64,000 bases of DNA from Marinibactrum halimedae (GTDB taxonomy: Bacteria > Pseudomonadota > Gammaproteobacteria > Pseudomonadales > Cellvibrionaceae), in NCBI RefSeq assembly GCF_021234875.1, contig NZ_JAJQVM010000027.1, forward strand, positions 1-64,000, given 5' to 3'. The stretch's first letter is position 1, and each line of letters opens with the position of its first letter. The notes beneath the pieces are model-generated. The model had not been told where the DNA came from. It saw nothing but the letters and a program-made list of their open reading frames with translations, and made no database searches. Positions 7,753-15,885 of this stretch are shown in pieces. The translations under genes and the position numbers were made by a program.

Positions 7753-8940
7753 TCAGAATCTCGCCATCATACTTCTAAACCAGGAGAACATTCTCTCTAG
7801 TTGTGGACGTGGTCCGGCTTGAGGGGTTTCCGCTTCTGGCTGATCCGTTGACTCTTCCTCCGTTGGCGTTGGAGAGGTGACCGAACCCAATACCGTTGAA
7901 ATCATATCGTCTACGGCATTGCCTGAGTTCGGATTTGCACCTTGATCAGGAACACCACGATAGTTGTTTAATTCAAGGTCAGAGAAACGCCAATCACGGT
8001 AGTCAGAATCGCTGCCAGTACGGGAAATTGTGTCTTCGCCATTCACGCGAATGGTTAAGCCACGTCGAACAGACGTCGCACCATTTACAGTAACACCCCA
8101 CTCTTCACGCTCAGAGTGTACATGCGGATCAACATTCACATCCTCATGCTCAGGAGTACAATTACTGGTTCTCAAAGAAGTATGCGTATAACCACCACTT
8201 CCACCGTTTACACGAGTTGTACGTGAATGACAAAAATCACGGCGTTCTTCACCTTCACGATCCGCGTACGCTCTGTAAGCGGTGTATTGTACGTTTTCTT
8301 CTTTAAAGTATTCACCACTCGCTGAAAAAGACGGACCAAAGGAGCTAACAAAAACCGACTGGAAAACTGCACGGGTGATGGTATCGGTAACCGAATGGTT
8401 TTTGCCGAAGTTGCCGCCTTTAATTTTTTCTTGAGAAAATTTGGCATACCCTTGTTGAACCGAGCTAATTAAACCTTCGAAGTTGGTGAAAACACGAGTA
8501 GGCTCTTGTCCTTCACCGTTGTCTCGACGAATAACAACTTCATTCGTTGGTTTATAAATTCCAACATACAGAGTGTCATTCACCTGGAACATTTCTACGG
8601 TGCGGTAACTTGATAATGGTCGATAAGAAAATGAGCGAGGGTCACGTTCGGGATGACCACCACGACGAAGTGTAAAAGGCGTTTCATTCAATAATGCCTG
8701 CCCCAAACCCAGTGCTTCCGAGAAAGTCACACCTAGAGCAATGCCATCTTCTTCATTCCTGAAGAACATTTCGAGTGGACGCTCTGTGCCCTGCTCCATC
8801 ATGGTTTGAGTATAAGTGCTTTCTTCATAGCATGGATTAAGGTCCACACATTGAAGGGTATTCATAACATCCTGAGCGACACTCAGCCCTGGTAACGTCA
8901 TACTAGCTGCCAACGCTAATAATTTGAGTTTTGCTTTCAT
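7753..8940 (-). CDS. Secreted protein of unknown function
   Basis: The 395-residue precursor has a clear signal peptide (MKAKLKLLALAASMTLPGLS, cleavage after VAQ near 23). Two Cys close to the mature N-terminus (LQCVDLNPCYEE) and two later (DFCHSR, TSNCTPE) could pair. The middle contains a Ser/Gly-rich segment (TRVNGGSGGYTHTS) and several charged beta-rich stretches. Residues 350-380 are a Pro/Glu/Thr-rich linker, followed by a short amphipathic tail (ERMFSWFRSMMARF) that could bind membrane. I do not recognise a family. It converges on the secreted nuclease gene and shares a terminator with it; whether the two act together is unknown. Confidence 0.75.
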   Translation of the reverse strand: MKAKLKLLALAASMTLPGLSVAQDVMNTLQCVDLNPCYEESTYTQTMMEQGTERPLEMFFRNEEDGIALGVTFSEALGLGQALLNETPFTLRRGGHPERDPRSFSYRPLSSYRTVEMFQVNDTLYVGIYKPTNEVVIRRDNGEGQEPTRVFTNFEGLISSVQQGYAKFSQEKIKGGNFGKNHSVTDTITRAVFQSVFVSSFGPSFSASGEYFKEENVQYTAYRAYADREGEERRDFCHSRTTRVNGGSGGYTHTSLRTSNCTPEHEDVNVDPHVHSEREEWGVTVNGATSVRRGLTIRVNGEDTISRTGSDSDYRDWRFSDLELNNYRGVPDQGANPNSGNAVDDMISTVLGSVTSPTPTEEESTDQPEAETPQAGPRPQLERMFSWFRSMMARF

Positions 8941-8961
8941 TATTTTAGTACTCTGTAAAAT

Positions 8962-9049
8962 GGCCTTTAAAAGGCCTATTTTGGCGAAATAGGTTTAAAA
9001 GAGGACTCACTACTTGAAAGGTGAGTGCATACATTACAACAAATGCACT
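8962..9049 (-). promoter_or_regulatory. Hairpin-rich leader upstream of the unknown secreted protein
   Basis: Four inverted repeats crowd into 88 bases just before the start codon: GGCCT/AGGCC (8962-8976), CCTATTT/AAATAGG (8975-8993), CTCAC/GTGAG (9006-9025) and AGTGCAT/ATGCACT (9024-9049). The first and second share bases, as do the third and fourth, so each pair is mutually exclusive. This is the layout of an attenuator or thermosensor-like leader. It matches no riboswitch class I know. The rest of the gap to 9360 is AT-rich with no gene seen. Confidence 0.4.
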
Positions 9050-9360
9050 TTTATAAATCAGTCGTCATCTGATAGAAAATGCCAATCCTGAGTGGTCTAT
9101 CACACTCAAAATGCGACCTAAAAACAGCATTCATAGAGAACAAAAAATAGCCCACAAGCCCAATAAAAAGACCACTACAAAAATGGCATTAATTAGCGAA
9201 AATCTAGAACCAAAATGTATACAAAATTTCGTTATGCTGGGGGACTGATTTCAGATTAGAAGAAGTGAAAGAGTATGAAAGAGGTTGTTTATTTTACAAA
9301 CAACCCCTGTAGACGATAGAAAAGATTACGTATCAAAAAAATGCCATTAATAGACACAAA

Positions 9361-11316
9361 TTAAAAATCAACACTCACGCCAACATACCCTGATCTCGGC
9401 GCTTCATTATAGCCATTTAAGCTAGCATCACGATCCAACTCTTTATTAGTGAGATTCCGAATACCCACACGTAAACGAACTGAATCCGACCATTCAGAAT
9501 TCAAACCAATATCAATGGTGCTGAAGGCATCTAAAATATCATTATTTCTAATAGCTTGTTCACCGGTGTAATTGTATTGCACAAAGCTGTTTAATGACTG
9601 GCTGAACGTCAAAGCCACCCTTGTCATAAAACTGTGCTCAGGCCGTTCTAATAACGTATTACCAGTGGCCTCATCTTTGGCATCCAGATAGGTGTAGGTG
9701 GTATTGATATGCAATCGATCCGTGAGGTTACCTTTTACTGCAAACTCAATCCCTTCAATTTTGGCTGACGCAATATTTTGATAAGTAAAAACATCTCGCC
9801 CTTCTTGCTCGCCCAATACGGTATTCCTATCACGTTGAATTAGATCGTCAACATCATTCAAAAAGAAGGTTAGCTCCCCACTCCAATATTCAGATTGATA
9901 AAGCGTACTGAATTCATAGTTATCGCTGGTTTCCGGTGAGAGATCTGGATTACCAATAACGTAACACGAACCCCTACAAGAACTCAGGCGATATTCTTCA
10001 TTTAAGCGTAATAAAGAGGGTGCTCTAAAAGCTCGGCCTAAACCACCTTTAATCACCCATTGATCATTCAGTCGGTTAACCAAATACACTCTTGGACTCA
10101 CATGAGAGCCAAATTCTTCATGGTTATCCATTCTGCCACCAACGGTAAGCGTCAAACCATCGGCCAATGACCACTCATCCTGAATAAATACGGCGCTTTG
10201 ATCTACCGAAGCCTTACCCGTTTCAAGAAGATCGCGTTCACTGTCTAGTTCAGTGGAACGCACTTCTCCACCATAGGTAATACGATGCGGCCCCCACGCA
10301 TTAGTAAATACGGCATCAAGAATTTGGTTTTCTTCTGTAATTTCCGCCACACGGCGAATACCTTCTTCTACGTCCACTGTCTCGACGCTGAAGCGTACCT
10401 GGCTGTCCAATAAATCCCATTTCCCATTATGGGTAATCGAGACGCTGTTTCTCTCTACCGTTGCTTCAAAAGGTGATGACCTGCTTACGGTTTCGAAAAT
10501 ACCACTACGCTCATCGTTACTGTGGGCCATATCCAGAGCCAAGCTATGTTGGTCATTAATCTGCCAACTCAAACTGCTCAATAAGCTGTAACTGTCTCGG
10601 TTTTCTAAGCCTGTCACATCCGAACGGTCTCTCCCAGACTCATCGTTTTCTTCAAATGGCTGCCAAGCATCACGATTACTGACATTAAGAGAAAGATTTA
10701 AGAACAGTTCGTCCTCCACCAACGCACCAGCGGTATTCATCCCCAACTGATAATGCTCACCGCCATCCTCTTCAGGTGAAGAAACATTGGTGTTAACGGT
10801 ACCCGCCCAATCATTGTCTGCTTTCTTGGTGATGATATTGATCACACCACCTAACGCCTCGGAACCATACAATGAGGACATAGGCCCACGAATAATTTCG
10901 ATTCTTTCGATACTGGAAGTCGGAATGGTGTTGTAGTCAAAATCGTTACCTCGAATGACAGCATTCGATGAACTCATACGACGACCATTGAGCAAAATCA
11001 AAGTAAAACCGGAATCCATCCCCCGTAGCTTAATAAACTCTCTACCCGCTCGCCCCTCTTGCTTGGTACTCTCCACCCCAACCGACTGAGACACAATATC
11101 ATTGAGCGTATCCGCTGAGAGTGCCTCAATTTGCTCTTGAGAGATCACTGAAACCGATGCAGGCGCTTCCATCACAGATTGAGCAGTACGAGTCGCCGTG
11201 ACGACCACTTCTTCTAATGACGCATCCTTCGTTTCTGCGATAGACACAGCAGAAAACGCCATTAGAGAGGCCAATGAAGCCAAAGGCAGTCGTTTAAAAA
11301 CGCGATAAGGGATCAT
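9361..11316 (-). CDS. TonB-dependent outer-membrane receptor, iron/siderophore type (CirA/FepA-like)
   Basis: A longer frame begins at 11391, but that ATG lies inside a Fur box. The start at 11316 gives MIPYRVFKRLPLASLASLMA, a signal peptide ending in SIAETK. The plug domain follows: the TonB-box-like EEVVVTATRT, then SVISQEQIEALSADTLNDIV, LRGMDSGFTLILLNGRR, and IERIEIIRGPMSSLYGSEAL leading to GGVINIITKK. The remaining 500 residues are a 22-strand-type barrel ending in an aromatic residue (VGVSVDF). This mature size of about 625 residues matches catecholate-siderophore or colicin I receptors. The two Cys in SSCRGSCYV lie in an extracellular-loop-like position. Iron regulation through Fur is strongly suggested. 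The exact ligand cannot be told, and no siderophore-biosynthesis or ABC-transporter genes adjoin it. Confidence 0.88.
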   Translation of the reverse strand: MIPYRVFKRLPLASLASLMAFSAVSIAETKDASLEEVVVTATRTAQSVMEAPASVSVISQEQIEALSADTLNDIVSQSVGVESTKQEGRAGREFIKLRGMDSGFTLILLNGRRMSSSNAVIRGNDFDYNTIPTSSIERIEIIRGPMSSLYGSEALGGVINIITKKADNDWAGTVNTNVSSPEEDGGEHYQLGMNTAGALVEDELFLNLSLNVSNRDAWQPFEENDESGRDRSDVTGLENRDSYSLLSSLSWQINDQHSLALDMAHSNDERSGIFETVSRSSPFEATVERNSVSITHNGKWDLLDSQVRFSVETVDVEEGIRRVAEITEENQILDAVFTNAWGPHRITYGGEVRSTELDSERDLLETGKASVDQSAVFIQDEWSLADGLTLTVGGRMDNHEEFGSHVSPRVYLVNRLNDQWVIKGGLGRAFRAPSLLRLNEEYRLSSCRGSCYVIGNPDLSPETSDNYEFSTLYQSEYWSGELTFFLNDVDDLIQRDRNTVLGEQEGRDVFTYQNIASAKIEGIEFAVKGNLTDRLHINTTYTYLDAKDEATGNTLLERPEHSFMTRVALTFSQSLNSFVQYNYTGEQAIRNNDILDAFSTIDIGLNSEWSDSVRLRVGIRNLTNKELDRDASLNGYNEAPRSGYVGVSVDF

Positions 11317-11373
11317 GCTTGGTAAATCCTGTAGTAGTTGGTATAGATTTCTATGACTTTGGCGAACACCAAA

Positions 11374-11392
11374 AATGATAATCATTATCATT
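11374..11392 (-). promoter_or_regulatory. Fur box
   Basis: AATGATAATCATTATCATT is a nearly ideal Fur-binding palindrome (consensus GATAATGATAATCATTATC, read in shifted register). It sits about 58 bp upstream of the chosen TonB-receptor start, where it would cover the promoter, implying repression when iron is plentiful. Confidence 0.9.
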
Positions 11393-11543
11393 CACAAAAA
11401 GGCACAAGTCAATTAAACCTCTGGATGCTACCTGAGGATAATACGCTTTGACTGATACTGTGGAGATATGAATAAATTTCCAATAAAAACAAGACAACAG
11501 GCTCTATTGGAAAGAAGTACATAGGGTAGAAATTTACGCTGAC

Positions 11544-11849
11544 TTAGTTTTCATCAGAGGCCTTATCCCATTCAGTGGAAAAACCCGCATTTCGAATGTA
11601 AGACCTAAAAGAATTAAAAATTAACTCACTCCACTCTTGAAGATTCAACTCCCCACATATCAAATTATTTTTTGAAGCATCTTCCACTAACGCATCCACC
11701 ATTTCCCAATAGAATTTAGATAAGTGTAAAGCCTCATCACTATTTGACACATCAGTGCCATTTAAAATTTTTTCCACCAAAAGATCTGAAAAGGCATTTG
11801 CATAATGCAATGAAATTTCTTTTTCTTTGGGGTATTTGAAGTTAATCAT
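11544..11849 (-). CDS. Small hypothetical protein
   Basis: The 101-residue protein begins MINFKYPKEKEISLHYANAF; an upstream in-frame extension to 11942 would run into the terminator of the neighbouring gene, so the shorter start is preferred. It is mainly helical and acidic, with no signal peptide or membrane segment, and contains phrases such as LHLSKFYWEMVDALVEDA. I recognise no family. No strong ribosome-binding site is seen. It stands alone between the YebC-type gene and the TonB receptor. Confidence 0.5.
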   Translation of the reverse strand: MINFKYPKEKEISLHYANAFSDLLVEKILNGTDVSNSDEALHLSKFYWEMVDALVEDASKNNLICGELNLQEWSELIFNSFRSYIRNAGFSTEWDKASDEN

Positions 11850-11936
11850 AATGTGCGTTGAGCTAATTAAGCGAGAACCATTCAATAAAAGCTTTATTTT
11901 TTTGGAACACGAAATTACTAAGAATGGAAAATAAAA

Positions 11937-11958
11937 AGGCAAGCCAAGAAGCCTGCCT
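11937..11958 (-). terminator. Rho-independent terminator of the YebC/YeeN-type gene
   Basis: On the minus strand AGGCAGGC and GCTTGCCT pair over 8 bp with one G-U, enclosing TTCTTG and followed by TTTTTATTTT. It lies 18 bases after the stop codon of the gene at 11976. Confidence 0.8.
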
Positions 11959-11975
11959 GAAATGAAAATTAAAAA

Positions 11976-12698
11976 CTAACCGGCAATTTCCGCATTATGA
12001 TAAACACGCTGAACATCGTCTAAGTCATTTAGCATATCCAAGAATCGTTCAAATACTTCCACATCGTCGCCAGAAATTTCGGTGGTAGTGGTTGGAACAA
12101 ATTGAATTTCATCCACATCAAATTCAATATCACCCAACGCCTCAGTTAATGCCGTTTTGGCTTTGAAATATTCCGTGTGAGGCACAAACACCGAAATTTT
12201 ACCGTCTTCGCATTCGATATCACTCACTTCGGCATCGGCTTCCATCAGCGCATCCAATGCGGGTTCTTCATCATCACCGTTAAATACAAAAATAGCGGAA
12301 TGATCGAACATGTGGCTGACGCTGCCCTGCGACCCGAGCTTGGCCTTGGCTTTGTTAAAACAGGTACGGACATCCCCAAAAGTGCGGTTAGGGTTATCGG
12401 TTAAACAATCCACAATGATCATGCAATTACCTGGGCCAAAGCCTTCATAACGAGCCGGGTCGAAGTTTTCTCCTCCCGCACCTTTGGCTTTGTCCAATGC
12501 TTTTTCAATAACGTGGCTCGGAACTTGATCTTTTTTTGCACGATCAATCAAGCTGCGTAAGGTTAAGTTACCTTCTGGGTCTACCCCACCAGATTTTGCA
12601 GTGACATAGATTTCGCGGCCATATTTGCTGTAGACCTTGGTTTTGGCATCGGCCGTCTTGGCCATGGATTCTTTTCGGTTTTGATAAGCTCTGCCCAT
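11976..12698 (-). CDS. YebC/PmpR/TACO1-family protein, YeeN subtype
   Basis: The 240-residue protein is full-length for the family. Characteristic segments are [14 protein letters not shown] at the N-terminus, [54 protein letters not shown] with [19 protein letters not shown], and [14 protein letters not shown]. The C-terminal DVQRVYHNA is also typical. The start and the second domain resemble E. coli YeeN more than YebC. Family members have been described both as DNA-binding regulators and as translation factors that relieve ribosome stalling at proline-rich sequences; which applies here is unknown. It is monocistronic, with its own terminator. Confidence 0.93.
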   Translation of the reverse strand: MGRAYQNRKESMAKTADAKTKVYSKYGREIYVTAKSGGVDPEGNLTLRSLIDRAKKDQVPSHVIEKALDKAKGAGGENFDPARYEGFGPGNCMIIVDCLTDNPNRTFGDVRTCFNKAKAKLGSQGSVSHMFDHSAIFVFNGDDEEPALDALMEADAEVSDIECEDGKISVFVPHTEYFKAKTALTEALGDIEFDVDEIQFVPTTTTEISGDDVEVFERFLDMLNDLDDVQRVYHNAEIAG

Positions 12699-12967
12699 TT
12701 TTTAAGCAACCCTTCGAACGGATGAAAAACGTGGATTCTACTCCCTCTGACTCAAAATATCAGCCGCTGGTACACAACTCTGGGCCTGTGAATAAGCGGC
12801 TGCTGAGAAAACAATCGATTTAGCTACTATCAATAATTAGAGGTTTGAATAAGCAATTCATGACTTTTATTTGATTAATTGTGCCTTGACTTCTATGGTT
12901 CGGCTCTTTTATTACTTTTCGAACGTACTTAGTTTACGACCACTCAATCATAGAAGCACAATAATTT

Positions 12968-14326
12968 ATGTTACAAACAATTGAAGACGTCTTGGTCGCT
13001 TTTTCAGATTTTATTTGGGGTACACCACTATTAGCGTTGATTCTTGCTGGTGGCGCTTTTTTCGTTGTCTACTCTAGGCTATTACCTTATTTGTATTTCG
13101 GACACGCATTCAAAATTTTACGGGGTGATTACAACGACCCCAATGACCAAGGCGATATCTCCCACTTTCAAGCCTTATCCAGCGCCCTCTCTGGAACACT
13201 GGGGCTAGGTAATATTGCCGGGGTTGCCGTGGCCATTGCTGCCGGTGGCCCAGGGGCGATTTTCTGGATGTGGGCAACCGCATTGGTCGGTGTAGGAACG
13301 AAGTTTTTTACCGCCAGTTTGTCGGTGATGTATCGAGGCAAAGACAGTCAGGGCAAAGTACAAGGTGGCCCGATGTACGTCATCGAAACCGCATTGGGAA
13401 AGCGCTGGAAACCATTGGCAATGTTTTTTTGTGTGGCCGCCATGTTCGGCACCTTGCCCGTGTTTCAAATCAACCAGCTTACCCAAATTGTTCGCGATGT
13501 AATTGCCGTACCCGCAGGCTGGACCGGCCCAGAGGCGCACCTTGGTTTTGATATTGTCTTTGGCAGTTTGGTGGCCGCCTTGGTGGCAGTAGTGATTTTC
13601 GGTGGCGTAAAACGTGTCGCGGCGACCGCTGAGCGCATCGTACCCATCATGGTGGTGGGTTATTTACTGATTACTTGCTGGGTGCTCATCTCTAATGCCA
13701 GCGCCATTCCCTCGACGCTCTTGTTGATCGTCCAAGATGCTTTCTCAGGTTCTGCCGTTGCCGGTGGGTTACTCGGCACCATGATTATTGGTGTGCGCCA
13801 AGGCACCTTTTCAAACGAAGCTGGCATTGGTACGGAGTCACTTGCTCACGGCGCCGTCAAAACACAAGAACCCATTCGTGAAGGGTTGGTAGCCATGGTT
13901 GGCCCCATCGTCGATACTATCGTAGTCTGTACTTGTACTGCATTGGTCATCTTAATGACCGGCGTATGGGAAACCGGCAGTGCGGACGGCGTAACCCTTA
14001 CGGCAAAGGCTTTTGAAACCTCACTGGGCAGCATCGGCCCTTACTTACTGATTGTACTCGTATTCTTTTTCAGCATTAGCACAATGTTTACATTTTGGTA
14101 TTACGGAACAAAATGCTTGAGCTATTTAGTCGGGGCTGATCGTGTAGGGTGGTACCGTTACGCTTATGTGGGCTTAGTGATTGCCGGTGCAGTGGTGTCA
14201 GTCAAAGCGGTGGTGGCCTTAATGAGCGGAATGTATGCGTTGATGGCCATTCCTACCATGTTATCTTCCTTTATTTTAGCGCCCAAAGTTATGGAAGCAG
14301 CAAAAGATTATTTTTCTCGATACTAA
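12968..14326 (+). CDS. Sodium:alanine/glycine symporter (AGCS family)
   Basis: This 452-residue inner-membrane protein has about 10-11 hydrophobic helices. Family signatures are GTLGLGNIAGVAVAI (helix with the Na+ and substrate contacts), GGPGAIFWMW, FFTASLSVMYR, QGGPMYVIE and GVRQGTFSNEAGIGTES. It would import alanine or glycine with Na+ (or H+). A weak 9-bp hairpin follows about 130 bp downstream. It stands alone, which is usual for this family. The exact substrate preference cannot be read from sequence. Confidence 0.93.
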   Translation: MLQTIEDVLVAFSDFIWGTPLLALILAGGAFFVVYSRLLPYLYFGHAFKILRGDYNDPNDQGDISHFQALSSALSGTLGLGNIAGVAVAIAAGGPGAIFWMWATALVGVGTKFFTASLSVMYRGKDSQGKVQGGPMYVIETALGKRWKPLAMFFCVAAMFGTLPVFQINQLTQIVRDVIAVPAGWTGPEAHLGFDIVFGSLVAALVAVVIFGGVKRVAATAERIVPIMVVGYLLITCWVLISNASAIPSTLLLIVQDAFSGSAVAGGLLGTMIIGVRQGTFSNEAGIGTESLAHGAVKTQEPIREGLVAMVGPIVDTIVVCTCTALVILMTGVWETGSADGVTLTAKAFETSLGSIGPYLLIVLVFFFSISTMFTFWYYGTKCLSYLVGADRVGWYRYAYVGLVIAGAVVSVKAVVALMSGMYALMAIPTMLSSFILAPKVMEAAKDYFSRY

Positions 14327-14703
14327 AACACACTCTTAGAACAAGATGTAACCATTTTTATTACATAAGCTTAAGTTACGTTACATCATTTACACAAAGT
14401 CACGTTACATAAAATGGTTCACCCGTCTATTGTGGTTGCCCTCCCCTGTTGATGTGTTGCCAGTAAGCTATGGCAACACCTCCCTTTCCATCCGTGCTCA
14501 TACCTCACATAATGCCAGGAACCTATTTTCACATTGCTAATCTTAAGGTGAGGTAGACCTGATACTGTATTTTTAACGTAATTAAAAAGTTATATTTTTT
14601 ATCGAATAAATATAGATTTTAATGTCATGTAAAAAACACTTACGCACACACCATATCGTGTTGCTTGGTTGTTCATAACACTTCGCTTTGAAAACGGTAC
14701 ACA
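14327..14703. other. Intergenic region with hairpin
   Basis: GTGTTGCCA (14454-14462) and TGGCAACAC (14471-14479) form a perfect 9-bp stem with an 8-base loop, followed by pyrimidine-rich CTCCCTTTCC. This is a plausible transcript end for the symporter gene. The right part is AT-rich and holds the promoter of the efflux operon; no gene is seen. Confidence 0.5.
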
Positions 14704-15870
14704 ATGACCATATCCCCGTTAAACTTAATCGCATTATTGTTGAAGCCATTACGCCTAAAACTATTGAATAACGCAATTTCAAAATCCACTTCCAAAACGG
14801 CCTTAAAAAGAGTGGGCGCCCTATGCACTAGCTTATTTTTCACCATGGCCATCTCGCTTCCCGCACTGGCTCAATTCAAAGGGAATTCTAAACCGACTTT
14901 AGTCACAACAGAGCGAATTGTCATAGAGCGTTACCAAGATAAAACCGAGGCTCTAGGCACCCTAATTGCCAATGAAGCGGTGGACATTACCGTTAATGTC
15001 ACAGAGACCATCTCTGCCATTGAGTTTGAAGATGGCGCCCACGTCCAAAGAGGTGATGTATTGGTGCGACTAACCAGCGCTGAAGAAGACGCCGCCTTAT
15101 TGGAGGCGCAAACCACCGCACGGGAAGCCGAGCAACAATTACGACGTTTAATTCCACTCGTAAAATCCGGTACAGCAACACAATCGGCGCTGGACGAACA
15201 GCAACGTAATTATGATGCTGCCAAAGCGCGTTTGATTGCTGCGCAATCGAGGTTGCAAGATTTTGTCATTCGAGCCCCCTTCTCCGGCACCATTGGCTTA
15301 CGCAATATCAGCGTTGGGGCACTTGTCCAACCAGGCGATGTCATCACCACACTCACAGACAGTCGCCAAGTGAAGTTAGACTTTAACGTCCCCGAAGTGA
15401 TGTTAGGCGATTTGTCCGTCGGCTTACCGGTTATCGCCCATTCTCGTGCCTACCGAGAGACACAGTTTTCCGGCAAGGTGATGAGTATTGATAATCAAAT
15501 CGACCCGGTCACGCGCTCTCTGACGGTTCGAGCCATATTGCCTAACGAAGACCGCCGCCTTAAACCCGGTATGCTGATGACATTAACGATCTTTCACAGT
15601 GAGCGGGAGGCCATTTTCGTTTCAGAGGAGTCCATCATTCCTCAAGGCTATGACAACTTCGTCTACGTAGCCAAAGAGACCGATACCGGCTGGATTGCAG
15701 AGAAGCGCAAAGTTGAACTGGGTGTGCGACGCCATGGCAGTGTTGAGGTCGTCAATGGGCTCATCCCCGGTGAAAGCGTGGTCTCCCACGGCACCATCAA
15801 GGTGGCTCCGGGCGGCGCAATTGACCCTCAGCCCCTTTCCACGCTGTCAGCGACCAGCGTTACAGGTTAA
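14704..15870 (+). CDS. RND efflux periplasmic adaptor (membrane fusion protein)
   Basis: The 388-residue protein has a hydrophobic leader ending near LPALAQF (about 55-58). The long positively charged region before it may mean that a shorter start is used. Domains in order: lipoyl half-motif (VTETISAIEFEDGAHVQRGD), alpha-helical hairpin (residues about 125-180), second lipoyl half (FVIRAPFSGTIGLRNISVGA), beta-barrel (LDFNVPEVMLGDL to LKPGMLMTLTI) and membrane-proximal domain (VNGLIPGESVVSHGTIKV). It bridges the inner-membrane pump encoded next to an outer-membrane TolC-like channel, which is not encoded here. No lipobox Cys is visible, so it is probably anchored by the N-terminal helix or free. 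It is followed 15 bp later by the pump gene in the same operon. Confidence 0.92.
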   Translation: MTISPLNLIALLLKPLRLKLLNNAISKSTSKTALKRVGALCTSLFFTMAISLPALAQFKGNSKPTLVTTERIVIERYQDKTEALGTLIANEAVDITVNVTETISAIEFEDGAHVQRGDVLVRLTSAEEDAALLEAQTTAREAEQQLRRLIPLVKSGTATQSALDEQQRNYDAAKARLIAAQSRLQDFVIRAPFSGTIGLRNISVGALVQPGDVITTLTDSRQVKLDFNVPEVMLGDLSVGLPVIAHSRAYRETQFSGKVMSIDNQIDPVTRSLTVRAILPNEDRRLKPGMLMTLTIFHSEREAIFVSEESIIPQGYDNFVYVAKETDTGWIAEKRKVELGVRRHGSVEVVNGLIPGESVVSHGTIKVAPGGAIDPQPLSTLSATSVTG

Positions 15871-15885
15871 GAGGAGGGCTGATCT

